A stretch of DNA of 64,000 nucleotides. Source: Massilia sp. Mn16-1_5 (GTDB taxonomy: Bacteria > Pseudomonadota > Gammaproteobacteria > Burkholderiales > Burkholderiaceae_D). This document shows positions 38,847 to 49,600 of the stretch, piece after piece. How positions within the stretch are numbered: the stretch's first letter is position 1; each line of letters begins with the position of its first letter. The notes under the pieces were generated by a model. It did not search any database, had not been told where the DNA came from, and saw nothing but the letters and a program-made list of their open reading frames with translations. A program made the position numbers and the translations under genes. Location of the stretch: the NCBI RefSeq assembly GCF_004798585.1, contig NZ_PPXQ01000002.1:124001-188000 (forward strand), in the 5' to 3' direction.

Positions 38847-40220
38847 ACGCGAACCGGATCTCGAAGCGCGTCTGGCCTTCACCCGTCGTCTCCAGCGCAT
38901 AGCCGAACCCGTGCCGGTTCAACACCTCGCGCACGAACATCAGGCCGATGCCCTGGCCACCGGGCTTGGTGGTGAAGAAGGGCGTGAACAGGCGGCGCGG
39001 GGCGACTTCGCCGAGCAGGCCGGCCGAGTCGACCACCGACAGCACGGCTTGCGCGCCGCGCGCCTCCAGCGCCAGGTGCACGTGGCCACCCGGCACGCCG
39101 CGTGCCTGGCGTCCCTGTACCGCTTCGATCGCATTCTTGACGATGTTCAGGAGCGCCTGTTCCATCAGCTGGCCATCCATCGCGATCGGCTCGATCTCGT
39201 CGCAGCGTACCCAGCGCAGTTCGACGCCGCGTGCGCTGCAGGCCTCGCGCTTGAGCCAGAGGATGTCGTCGACGATGGCGCGCAGGCTGGTCGGGCGCAG
39301 TTCAGGTTCCGGCATCTTGACCACCCGCGTGAAGCGGTCGATGAACTCGCCCAGGCTGACGTTGCGGCGCCGGACCGCGTCGATCGCGGTCGAGAAGTCG
39401 GCGGCATCGCTGTCGGCCAGCTGGTTCCGGTAGAACAGCAGGGAGTCGAGCACCGAGCGCGTGGCCGCGACGGTGTTGTTGACTTCGTGCGCCAGCACCC
39501 GCACCAGCTTGGCGTAGGTTGCGCGTTCCGAGTCTTCCAGTTCCGCAGTCAGCTCTTCCACGAACAGGAAGTCGCGTGCGAAGCCGCGGTCGTAGAAATG
39601 GCCGCGCTGGGCGCGGTAGCGGCGGCCATCGAGGTCGGTGAGGAGGCGGCTCTCGCCGGATGCCAGCGCATCGAGCTGCGCGGCCAGGTCGCGGCGGCGT
39701 TCGTGCTCGCGTGCGTCGGCTGACGGCGCGGACATGGGCGGCCGCAGGTCCGCAAGGCGTTTGCCCTGCGCCTGCTCCAGCCCGAGCAGCGTAGCGGCAC
39801 TGGCGTTGACCAGGCTGATGGCGCGATCGTAGTCGAATACCAGCACCGCGCTCGGCGTGGCTTCCAGCAGGCGGTCGAGCAGGCCTTGCTGCTCGCCGGC
39901 CATGAGGCGCTCGCGGTGCAGGGCGGCGAGCATCGTGTTGAAGCTTGCCACCAGCTCGCCAAGTTCGTCAGGTTTACCCGCTGCGGGCGGGGCCATCCGG
40001 TTGGCGTAGTGCTGGTCCTGCAGCAGGTCGCGAAAGCGCCGGGTGTAGTCGAGCGGCTCGAGCGCGCGCCGCATCAGGCGCCAGCCCGCCGCAAGACTTG
40101 CAAGCAGCAGCAGTTCGGCGCCGACGAACAGCAGCGGATGGCCCGGCAGCAGCAGGGCCGCGCAGGCCAGCGGCGGCAGGTGGATGGCGAGGATGTAGGC
40201 GCCGAGCCGGCCTTGCAGGC

Positions 40221-40224
<4 letters not shown>
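38845..40224 (-). CDS. Membrane histidine kinase, NtrB/NtrY-like
   Basis: The 459-residue kinase has two N-terminal membrane helices (about residues 8-55), a HAMP-like linker, a PAS domain (about 115-165, LLEATPSAVLVFDYDRAISL), a phosphoacceptor H box RVLAHEVNNTVAATRSVL, an N box NIVKNAIEA and a G box GGQGIGLMFVREVL. The H box has EVNN where NtrB relatives have EIKN. The GTG start overlaps the stop of the response regulator gene (GTGA). It is the last gene of the efflux operon and almost certainly phosphorylates the NtrC-family regulator encoded before it. Confidence 0.92.
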
Positions 40225-41630
<1,406 letters not shown>

Positions 41631-41648
41631 CGTCAGTCTTTTTTCTAG

Positions 41649-42863
41649 CTATTCGTAGTGCAGCGCTTCGGTCGGGGACAGGCGGCTGGCACGCCATCCC
41701 GGATACACCGCGCACAGCAAGGATAGCAGATAGATCGCGGCCATCGACAGCAGGGCGGCCCCGGCGAACACGGGCCAGTTCAGGTTTTCCCCAAAGACGC
41801 CCGTCAGGGGCAGCTGCACCAGCAGGGCCAGGCCGAGCACGATGGCGGTCGAACTGAGCATGAACTGCTCCGCCACGATCTGGCGGTAAACCTGGCTGGC
41901 GCTGGCGCCGAGCGCGCGCCGCAGGCCGATCTCGGGGATGCGCTGGGTGGTGTTCTGCCACAGCGCGCCGAACAGGCCGAAGGCGACCATCAGCAGCATG
42001 AAGGCGGCGATCACGCCCACGATGATCAGCGGAACGGTCTGCGTCTTGAGCATCGATGCGCGCATGTTCGAGAGCGGTGTGATCTGGTAGGACCAGTCGT
42101 TCTTGACCAGTTTCAGGCGTGCGTTCAGGCGCTGCTCGAAATCGCGCGTGGTACCCGGCCGGAGTTTGAGCAGGATGGTGCGGGCATCGCGGTAATTCTT
42201 GCCGGGCTCGAGGCGCGTGAACATGAAGTTGTCCGGAGCCGCCAGTTCGCCCTTGCCGCGGTACTCGCCGACCACGCCGACGACGCGGTAGGCCTGGGGC
42301 GTTTCCCTGTCGTCGGCCTCGATGAATTGCTGGCCGACCGCGCGCTCGCCAGGGAACATGGCCTCGGCCATGCGGCGGTTGAGGACGACCGGCCGCTGCG
42401 CGGCGCCGTTGTCGAGCTTTGAAAACCAGCGGCCGTCTGCCAGCTCCAGGCCGAGCACGCCGGCCGCGCCGTCGTCGCCCTCGATCATCTCGGTGTGCAC
42501 GGTCCCGCCGCCCGCCGACCCCTCAGGGCCGCCACGGCGCATGTCGCTGGTCATGGTCGACATCGAGTAGGGCTCGTAGGTAACGAAGCCGACGTTTTTC
42601 ACTTCGGGGAGCGCGCTCAATTCGCGGCGCAGGCCGTCATACAGGGCCTCTTCGAAGCGCTTGTTGCCGTTGTCGCCGGGCTTCACCGTGACCGACCAGA
42701 CGTCGGCGGCGTCGAAGCCCAGCGGCATCCGGTACAGCTGCAGGTAGCGCAGGCCGAAGGCGGCCAGCGCGAACACGATGGCGAAGGCGATCAGGATTTC
42801 AAGGCTCAGCATCAGATTCCTGGACTTGCGTTTCCAGGTCAGTTTCAACAGGTGGCGCAACAT
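41649..42863 (-). CDS. ABC transporter permease, MacB/FtsX-like (second)
   Basis: The 404-residue permease has one N-terminal helix (about 19-42), a large periplasmic MacB_PCD domain (about 45-270), and three C-terminal helices ending in [19 protein letters not shown]. The FtsX-type motif [15 protein letters not shown] before the helices is typical. Such proteins drive mechanotransmission to an adaptor rather than true passage through the membrane. The start overlaps the stop of the first permease (ATGA). The two permeases differ in sequence, so a heterodimer is likely. Confidence 0.93.
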   Translation of the reverse strand: MLRHLLKLTWKRKSRNLMLSLEILIAFAIVFALAAFGLRYLQLYRMPLGFDAADVWSVTVKPGDNGNKRFEEALYDGLRRELSALPEVKNVGFVTYEPYSMSTMTSDMRRGGPEGSAGGGTVHTEMIEGDDGAAGVLGLELADGRWFSKLDNGAAQRPVVLNRRMAEAMFPGERAVGQQFIEADDRETPQAYRVVGVVGEYRGKGELAAPDNFMFTRLEPGKNYRDARTILLKLRPGTTRDFEQRLNARLKLVKNDWSYQITPLSNMRASMLKTQTVPLIIVGVIAAFMLLMVAFGLFGALWQNTTQRIPEIGLRRALGASASQVYRQIVAEQFMLSSTAIVLGLALLVQLPLTGVFGENLNWPVFAGAALLSMAAIYLLSLLCAVYPGWRASRLSPTEALHYE

Positions 42864-44110
42864 CAGACGGCTCCCTTCAGGGCGTGGACAGGATCGAGGC
42901 GCGACATCTTCCAGGCCGGAAGCACGCCGGAGAGCAGGCCGAAGACGGTGGCGATCAGCATCCCCCAGCCGAACACGGCCAGGTTCAGGTCGACCTGCAG
43001 GTAGGGAATCAGGTCGGCGGACTCCAGCCAGGCGAGCACGCCGGCGGTGGCGCCGAGCGCGATCAGGCCGCCCGCGAGACAGAGCAGCACGTTCTCGACG
43101 ACCAGCTGCACCGCCAGCTGGCTGCTGGTGGCGCCGAAAGCCTTGCGCACGCCGATTTCCGAACGCCGCTCCATGATCCGGCCGGTGTTCAGGTTGACCA
43201 GGTTCAGCGCCGGCAGCAGCATGAAGAGCAGCATCGCGACCACGATCCCGGTCAGCAGCTTGCCGGCGCCGGAATCGGGCGTGTCGGTGCTCTGCGTCAG
43301 GATGCGCGCGAACACGTCGAGCTTGCTGTCGGCCCAGAAGCGGATCTTGTTCCACTCGGTCGGGTCGTCATGGACCACGCCCTGGGCGATGCGGGCGACC
43401 TGTTGCTGGATGCGCGGCAGGTCGGCGGCGCGTTCTGCCAGGATCAGCGCCGTGAACAGGCCGCTCAACTGGTTGCGGTAGTCGCTGGTCGGGAAGGTCG
43501 AAATCGGCGCCCAGATGTCGGCATAGGCGTTCAGGTGCATCGCGTCCTCGACCACGCCGACGACTTCGAACACCTGGCCGCCGACGTCGATGCGCTGGCC
43601 TACGGCCTGCTTCGGCGTGCCGGCGAACAGGCGCTGCGCGCTGGACGCGTTGAGCACGGCGATCATGCGGCCGGCGGCATCGTCGGCGCTTGTCGGCAGG
43701 CGGCCGGCCAGCAGGCGGAAGTCGAGCACCTTCCAGTAGTCGGCGTCGGCGCGGCGCATCATCAGTTCGCTCACGTTCAGGCCCTGGTAGACCGACACCG
43801 AGGCGGGGAGGGTGACGGCGGCGACGCGCTCGACGCCGGACATGGGCTTGAGGTATTTCTCGATCAGCTTGTAGCCGGGCAGCGTGGTGCTGACGCGGTT
43901 GCCCTTGGGTCCTTCCATGCGCATCATCAGCACCTGCAGGAAGCGGTCGCTCTTGCCTTCGACCCCGGAGGGGCGGAAGGCCGTTTCCAGCAGCGAGGCG
44001 ATCACCATCAGCACGACCAGGGTGAGCACGATGCACAGCAGGTTGATCGCCGTGAAGAGCTTGCGGCGCATGAAGACCTTCCATGCGGTGAGCAGATAGT
44101 TGCGGAACAT
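42863..44110 (-). CDS. ABC transporter permease, MacB/FtsX-like (first)
   Basis: The 415-residue permease has the same four-helix MacB layout: helix 1 (about 20-45, FTAINLLCIVLTLVVLMVIA), a periplasmic domain, then helices with MERRSEIGVRKAFGATSSQLAVQLVVENVLLC and the ending GVLPAWKMSRLDPVHALKGA. It begins 9 bp after the ATPase gene stop. It should pair with the second permease, the ATPase and the HlyD-type adaptor to form a MacAB-like exporter. Confidence 0.93.
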   Translation of the reverse strand: MFRNYLLTAWKVFMRRKLFTAINLLCIVLTLVVLMVIASLLETAFRPSGVEGKSDRFLQVLMMRMEGPKGNRVSTTLPGYKLIEKYLKPMSGVERVAAVTLPASVSVYQGLNVSELMMRRADADYWKVLDFRLLAGRLPTSADDAAGRMIAVLNASSAQRLFAGTPKQAVGQRIDVGGQVFEVVGVVEDAMHLNAYADIWAPISTFPTSDYRNQLSGLFTALILAERAADLPRIQQQVARIAQGVVHDDPTEWNKIRFWADSKLDVFARILTQSTDTPDSGAGKLLTGIVVAMLLFMLLPALNLVNLNTGRIMERRSEIGVRKAFGATSSQLAVQLVVENVLLCLAGGLIALGATAGVLAWLESADLIPYLQVDLNLAVFGWGMLIATVFGLLSGVLPAWKMSRLDPVHALKGAV

Positions 44111-44119
44111 GGCCTCTCC

Positions 44120-44782
<663 letters not shown>

Positions 44783-44812
44783 GTTGTCCCTCGTTTGTTC
44801 TGGAAGTGATCG

Positions 44813-46060
44813 TTAATATGAAATGCGGATGTTGTCCTGCTGGGCATAGGCGCTGGTATCGGAGACGATGAAGCGCTCGCCGGCGCGCGCGCCCGCCACC
44901 ACCTCGAGCAGCTTGCCGTCGCCGCCGCCGAGGCGCAGCTGGGTCTTGCGTGCCATGCCGCCGGCGACCTGGAAGGCTGGCTGCGGCCCACTGCCGTTGA
45001 AGGCGGCGCCCGCATCGAGCACCAGCACGCCTTTCTTCTCGGCGGTGACGATGTTGACGTCGACCCGCATCTTGTTGCGCAGGAGCGGGTTGTGCGGCTG
45101 CGCGAGGTCGACCAGCAGCTTGACGGTGCCGTTCTGGATCTCGGGCAGGATGGTGTGCACGCGGCCGGCCAGCAGCTCGCCATTCTGCTCGACGCGGACC
45201 GGCTGGCCCGGCGCCAGCAGGCGCGCATGGAAGTCGGACAGGGTGGCCTCGACCCGGTAGTTGTTCAGTTCCGATACGCGCGCCAGCAGCTGGCCGGCGC
45301 CGACACTGGCGCCTTCTTCCTGTACCAGCGAGGTCAGCATGCCGCCGAAGGGGGCACGGACGTGGGCCTGGGCCAGCAGGCGCTCCTGCTGGGCGATCTG
45401 CTTTTGCAGGATCTCCTTTTGCAGGCGCGCGGCGTCGACGCTGCCGGCGCTGGCGCGGCGGTTGTCGACGACCTGTTCGCGTTGCTGGCGCAGCTGGATC
45501 TCGGTGCGCTTGACGGCCAGCTCCGCGCCCAGCAGGTCTTCGCCGGACACCAGCCCGCTCTGGCGCAGCTTCTGGTTGCGGTCGTGGCGTGCGCGCGCCG
45601 ACAGCAGGTCGAGTTCCAGCAGTTCGATGCTGCTGGTCAGCTGCTTGTGCTTCTGGTCGCGTTCGAGCGCCAGTGCGGCGATGCGGTTCTCCTGCTGCGC
45701 CAGCTGCTCCTGCAGGCGGTCCAGCGCGAGGCGGATCTCGCGGTCGTCCAGTTCCAGCAGCAGCTCGCCCTTGGCCACCTGCTGGCCGGGCTTGGCGTGC
45801 ACCTTGGCCACGCGGCTGGCGGCCGGGCTGGCCACGACTTCCTCGTGCACCGGGATCACGAGGCCGGCGGCGTTCACGGTATGGGCGACGTCGCCGCGGC
45901 GCACGATGGAGACGACGATGTCGGCGGCGTCGACGCTCGGACGCAGTACGCGGTTGAGGCCCCAGCCGGCGGCGAGCAGGCCGGCAAGGAGGAGGGCGCC
46001 GGCAAACAGGCGCAGGCGCCGGCGGCGCAGGAGGAAGGCAGGGTCGAGGGCTTGGTCCAT
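44813..46060 (-). CDS. Periplasmic adaptor (HlyD/MacA-like) of ABC exporter
   Basis: The 415-residue membrane-fusion protein has an anchor helix (about 18-38, FAGALLLAGLLAAGWGL), a lipoyl half (GLVIPVHEEVVASPAASRVAKVHAKPGQQVAKGELLLELDD), a long coiled-coil hairpin (about 105-215, rich in Gln, Leu and Glu), the second lipoyl half (QAHVRAPFGGMLTSLVQEEGASVGAGQLLARVSE), and barrel domains. Long segments are described here only by their ends. It is the first gene of the operon; the sigma-54 promoter lies 48-64 bp upstream. No ribosome site is obvious before the ATG. With the ATPase and permeases it should form a tripartite exporter; no TolC gene is included. Confidence 0.9.
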   Translation of the reverse strand: MDQALDPAFLLRRRRLRLFAGALLLAGLLAAGWGLNRVLRPSVDAADIVVSIVRRGDVAHTVNAAGLVIPVHEEVVASPAASRVAKVHAKPGQQVAKGELLLELDDREIRLALDRLQEQLAQQENRIAALALERDQKHKQLTSSIELLELDLLSARARHDRNQKLRQSGLVSGEDLLGAELAVKRTEIQLRQQREQVVDNRRASAGSVDAARLQKEILQKQIAQQERLLAQAHVRAPFGGMLTSLVQEEGASVGAGQLLARVSELNNYRVEATLSDFHARLLAPGQPVRVEQNGELLAGRVHTILPEIQNGTVKLLVDLAQPHNPLLRNKMRVDVNIVTAEKKGVLVLDAGAAFNGSGPQPAFQVAGGMARKTQLRLGGGDGKLLEVVAGARAGERFIVSDTSAYAQQDNIRISY

Positions 46061-46107
46061 GGCGAGAAGGCAGTGAGCGATAGGGCAATGAGTCTTGCTG
46101 CATCTAT

Positions 46108-46124
46108 TGCAAATGCCGTGCCAG
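46108..46124 (-). promoter_or_regulatory. Sigma-54 (-24/-12) promoter of the ABC efflux operon
   Basis: Read on the minus strand, CTGGCACGGCATTTGCA matches the sigma-54 consensus YTGGCACGrNNNTTGCW at every defined position. GG is at -24 and GC at -12, with correct spacing. It lies upstream of the HlyD-type adaptor gene (start 46060), so the predicted transcript leader is about 38 nt. Confidence 0.93.
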
Positions 46125-46186
46125 CGCCGTATGCCCCGTACGCGCCGCCTGGCAGGGGGGGCGGCATGCCCGCTGGCGGGCAGGGG

Positions 46187-46211
46187 TGTCCGGATCCGGA
46201 CAGTGCTGTCC
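46187..46211. promoter_or_regulatory. Probable NtrC-family enhancer: 16-bp palindrome plus third half-site
   Basis: TGTCCGGATCCGGACA (46187-46202) is a perfect palindrome. Its right half GGACA also pairs with TGTCC at 46207-46211 across GTGC, giving three half-sites. Centred about 80 bp upstream of the -12 element, this is where an upstream activating sequence for the operon's own NtrC-type regulator is expected. Confidence 0.75.
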
Positions 46212-46227
46212 AGTTTGCGGGGAATAA

Positions 46228-46256
46228 TGCAAAACCGCGGCGCCTGGCCGCGGTTT
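46228..46256 (-). terminator. Rho-independent terminator after S9 peptidase gene
   Basis: AAACCGCGGC (46232-46241) pairs perfectly with GCCGCGGTTT (46247-46256) around a 5-nt loop; on the minus strand the stem ends in TTTT. It insulates the peptidase gene from the sigma-54 promoter region. Confidence 0.8.
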
Positions 46257-46283
46257 CCGGTGCTGCGCAATCGCCGATTGCGC

Positions 46284-48254
46284 TTACTTCGCCGCCGCTT
46301 TCGCGCCGATATGCTTGCCGAGGAAAGCCTCGAGCTTCTCGTAGAAGGCGGTGCGATTCGCCGTGTCGTAGAAGCCGTGGCCTTCGTTCGGGGCCAGGAA
46401 CCACTCGGGCGGACGGTTGGCCTTGATGAGGGCGGCGCGCATCGCGTGCGCATGCTCGACCGGGGCGCGCTTGTCCTGTCCGCCGTGGATCAGCAGCACC
46501 GGCGCCTTGATGCTGGATGCGAGCATGACCGGCGAGTTGCGGTCGAGCTCCGCCCTGTCGTCGCCGACGTACTTGCGGAACGCGCTTGCCTTGAAGGTAT
46601 CGCCGCGGTTGTTCTCCGGCTTGGCCAGCAGCTTCAGGTCATACACGCCGACATAGCCGACTACGCACTTGTAGCGGGCCGAATCGCGCGCGGCCAGCAT
46701 CATCGACGCGTAGGCGCCGAAGCTGGCGCCATAGGCGCACACGCGTTCGCCGTCGACCGCACCCTGGGCGATGGTCCAGCGCGTCGCATCCTCGAGGTCG
46801 TCGATGATCTTGCCGCCCCACTGGCGGTAGCCGGATTCCAGGAAGTCGAGGCCGCGCCCGCCCGAGCCGCGGAAGTTCACCTGCAGAACCGCGTAGCCGC
46901 GGCTGGCCAGGAACTGGGCATCGTCGTCGAAGAACCAGGTGTCGAAGGGACCGTGCGGACCGCCATGCGGCAGCACCACGAGCGGCGGCTTGCCGGTGCC
47001 GGTTTGCAGAGGCATCGTCAGGAAGCCATGCAGTTCCAGGCCGTCGCGCGCCTTGAAGCTGATCGGACGGCGTTCGGCCATCTGTTCCGGATAGATCGCT
47101 TCCATCGCGGAGAACAGCAGGTCGGCCTTCATCGTGCTGCGGTCGAACAGGTAGTAGCTGCCGGGATCGCGATCGCTCTTCACGCTGAACAGCAGCAGCC
47201 TGCCGTCGTCGCTGAAGTCGATGAAGTGCAGGTACTGCCCAGGGAACTGCGCGCTCAGCTGCTGGTGCAGCTGGGCGTCGGCGCTCTTCTCGTCGAAGTA
47301 ACGGACTTTCGGAATGCCGATGGTCGAATGGGCGCCGAAGGGCAGCGATTCGCCCGTGAACAGCAGGCCTGTGTAGCTGCCAACCGGATCGGAGAACAGG
47401 GTGCTGCGCTTGCCGGTCGCATAGTCTTCGCGGATCAGGCTGTCCGGCTCGCCCTCGGCCGAATAGGATGCGATGAATTCACGGTCGTCGGGAGCGAAGT
47501 AGAAGGGACGGTAGCGCCTGCCGTTTTTCTTCTCGATCTTGTTCCAGCGCTTGGCGGCTTCGTCGAAACGGAACTCGACGGCGTGTGCCTCGTCGTCCGT
47601 GCCGAGGGCGAAACGCGGCTTGCCGCTGTGCTGCAGGATGAAGGTCACATCCGGCATCGGCACGTCGGCCACCAGGGTGCGCGTGGCCCTGGCCGAGTCG
47701 ATGTCGTACAGCAGGGTGTTCTTGCCTTCCCAGGCGTGGCTGGTCACGAACACGCGTCCGTCGCGCTTCTTCGACACGTCCTCGACGTAGCCGAACGCGT
47801 CGTCATCGCCATAGCGCTCGCCGCGGCTGGACAGATTGCGCATGCGGTAGCCGAACAGGTATTCCTGCTTCTTGCCGTCGATGTCGGTGGCGACCAGTTC
47901 GCCGGTGGCCTGCGGCGCCTCGCGTGAACCGAACTCGCGGCCCTTGGCGACGACCAGGCGGGTCGGGCTGACCCAGTGGTAGCTGACCGGCACCTCGAAC
48001 ACGGGGAAACGTACCGCGCCCGTCATCTTCATGTCCGGCAGCGAATACATCATCAGGACCGGGATGAAGCGGTCGCCGCTCGGCACGCGCGCGGTGATGG
48101 CGATGTGCTTGCCGTCGGGCGCCATGCGCGGATTGTAGAACTGGTCTTCCTGCACGAAGGCGGCAAGGGGAACCGTGGCCGGTGCGGCCTGCTGGGCCAG
48201 GGCCGGCTGGGCGGCGAGCACGGCCGCATAAAGGACCGCGAGGTGCAAACGCAT
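46284..48254 (-). CDS. S9 family peptidase (prolyl oligopeptidase/acylaminoacyl peptidase type)
   Basis: The 656-residue exported protein has a signal peptide (LHLAVLYAAVLAAQPALAQ), an N-terminal beta-propeller (about 40-390) and a C-terminal alpha/beta-hydrolase domain. The nucleophile elbow is YGASFGAYASMML, the oxyanion region VVLPHGGPHGPFDTWF, and the C-terminal triad residues lie in LIHGGQDKRAP (Asp) and NEGHGFYD (His). It should cleave short oligopeptides in the periplasm. An AGGAG site lies 6 bp before the ATG, and TATACT read on the minus strand (about 48300) is a likely -10. Monocistronic, ending at the 46228 terminator. Confidence 0.93.
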   Translation of the reverse strand: MRLHLAVLYAAVLAAQPALAQQAAPATVPLAAFVQEDQFYNPRMAPDGKHIAITARVPSGDRFIPVLMMYSLPDMKMTGAVRFPVFEVPVSYHWVSPTRLVVAKGREFGSREAPQATGELVATDIDGKKQEYLFGYRMRNLSSRGERYGDDDAFGYVEDVSKKRDGRVFVTSHAWEGKNTLLYDIDSARATRTLVADVPMPDVTFILQHSGKPRFALGTDDEAHAVEFRFDEAAKRWNKIEKKNGRRYRPFYFAPDDREFIASYSAEGEPDSLIREDYATGKRSTLFSDPVGSYTGLLFTGESLPFGAHSTIGIPKVRYFDEKSADAQLHQQLSAQFPGQYLHFIDFSDDGRLLLFSVKSDRDPGSYYLFDRSTMKADLLFSAMEAIYPEQMAERRPISFKARDGLELHGFLTMPLQTGTGKPPLVVLPHGGPHGPFDTWFFDDDAQFLASRGYAVLQVNFRGSGGRGLDFLESGYRQWGGKIIDDLEDATRWTIAQGAVDGERVCAYGASFGAYASMMLAARDSARYKCVVGYVGVYDLKLLAKPENNRGDTFKASAFRKYVGDDRAELDRNSPVMLASSIKAPVLLIHGGQDKRAPVEHAHAMRAALIKANRPPEWFLAPNEGHGFYDTANRTAFYEKLEAFLGKHIGAKAAAK

Positions 48255-48482
48255 GAAGGTCTCCTGTTTTTATAAAATGCATCAAGGATTATTTCAGTAT
48301 AACAATGATATTTCCTAGAATAAAAATCTTTTTGACAACATGTCGCGTCCTTGCGACCTTTGGCCTGCGTTGCATAAACGCCGGGTAGCAGGCATACTCG
48401 CGAGCCCGATGAGCATGACGCTTTCCATTTTTTCCAACCTGCCAAGGCGTGCGCCAGCGCGTTCCAGGTCTCCCTGCCGCGC

Positions 48483-49076
48483 ATGAACGACACCCTTGCC
48501 TTATTCGGCTTCAGCACCACGCCGCTCGAACTCATCTCGTTCGCCCTCGCGGTCACGACCGTGCTGCTCAACATCCGCCAGAACCACTGGGCCTGGCTGT
48601 TCTCGATCGCGTCGTCCGCCACCTATGCCGTCGTGTTCTTCGATGCGCGCCTGTACGGCGACAGCGGCCTGCAGCTGGTCTTCATCGCGGCCTCCATCTG
48701 GGGCTGGTGGCAGTGGCTGCGCGGAGCCGGCGAGACGAAGCTGGTCGTCACGCGCCTGGGCCGCGCGGGCTGGATCCGGGCGCTGCTGGGCTGGGGCGCG
48801 GCCTTCCTGGCGCTGTCCTGGTTCCTGGCGAACTACACCAACACCGACGTGCCGCACATGGACGGCTTTCTCACGGCCGGCAGCCTGGTCGGCCAACTCC
48901 TGCTGGCTCGCAAGAAGGTCGAGAACTGGCATGTGTGGGTGATCGTCGACGTGTTGTATGTCGGCCTGTACGTGTTCAAGGACCTGCATGTGACGGCGGT
49001 GCTGTACGCCGTGTTCGTGGTGCTGGCCGTGCGCGGCCTGCGCGCCTGGAGCGCGTTGGCGAAGGCGCTGCCGTGA
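48483..49076 (+). CDS. pnuC: Nicotinamide riboside transporter PnuC
   Basis: The 197-residue inner-membrane protein has about seven helices. Conserved PnuC features are LLNIRQNHWAWLFSIASS, IWGWWQWL (aromatic substrate-site motif) and the C-terminal VIVDVLYVGLYVFKDLH. PnuC proteins move nicotinamide riboside by facilitated diffusion, driven by phosphorylation inside. The next gene, overlapping by 4 bp, encodes an NR-kinase-like protein, which supports NR rather than thiamin as substrate. No strong ribosome site is seen. The 228-bp upstream spacer is AT-rich near 48300 and contains no riboswitch I recognise. Confidence 0.9.
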   Translation: MNDTLALFGFSTTPLELISFALAVTTVLLNIRQNHWAWLFSIASSATYAVVFFDARLYGDSGLQLVFIAASIWGWWQWLRGAGETKLVVTRLGRAGWIRALLGWGAAFLALSWFLANYTNTDVPHMDGFLTAGSLVGQLLLARKKVENWHVWVIVDVLYVGLYVFKDLHVTAVLYAVFVVLAVRGLRAWSALAKALP

Positions 49077-49597
49077 GCGTGCGCCGCATCGCCGTGCTGG
49101 GTGCCGAGTCGTCCGGCAAATCGACCCTGTGCCAGGCGCTGGCGCAGCGCTACGGAACGGTGTGGGTACCCGAGTACCTGCGCGAATTCGTCGACACCCA
49201 TGGACGCGTGCCGTTCGAGGCGGACCAGTACGGGATCGCGCGCACGCAAAAAGAGCGCGAGGACGCGGCGGCGCTGCAGGCGAAGGACTTCCTGTTCTGC
49301 GACACCACGCCGCTGATGACGGCGCTCTACAGCCGCGTGTACTGGGGAAGGGTGGATGCGCAGTTGGAGCTCCTCGCGCACCGCCACGACTATGCGCTGA
49401 CGCTGGTGACGGCGCCCGACATGCCCTGGATTCCGGATGGCCTGATGCGCGAATCGGAAGAGGTGCGCCAGCGCGTCTTCACGCTGGTGGAGGATGAGCT
49501 GGATGCGCGCGGCATCCGTTTCGTGCTGCTGGAAGGCGACCTGCCGCACAGGCTGCGGCAGGTCGAAGCGGCGCTCAAGGTGCTGGCGCCGTTGTGA
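49073..49597 (+). CDS. NadR-like ribosylnicotinamide kinase (ATPase domain only)
   Basis: The 174-residue protein has a P-loop AESSGKSTL near the N-terminus and the following VWVPEYLREFV, DTTPLMTALYSRVYWG, and VTAPDMPWIPDGLMRES segments, which align with the C-terminal NR-kinase domain of NadR. The NMN-adenylyltransferase and helix-turn-helix parts of full-length NadR are absent. It should phosphorylate nicotinamide riboside to NMN, trapping what PnuC brings in. The GTG start overlaps the pnuC stop (GTGA). It converges on the TonB receptor gene with a 3-bp gap. Confidence 0.85.
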   Translation: MSVRRIAVLGAESSGKSTLCQALAQRYGTVWVPEYLREFVDTHGRVPFEADQYGIARTQKEREDAAALQAKDFLFCDTTPLMTALYSRVYWGRVDAQLELLAHRHDYALTLVTAPDMPWIPDGLMRESEEVRQRVFTLVEDELDARGIRFVLLEGDLPHRLRQVEAALKVLAPL

Positions 49598-49600
49598 GAC

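Noticed and set aside
48483..49597. PnuC being a thiamin transporter (PnuT) because a TPP-regulated receptor is next door
   Set aside because: It is on the opposite strand with no riboswitch of its own, and the overlapping gene is an NR-kinase-like protein, which fits nicotinamide riboside better.
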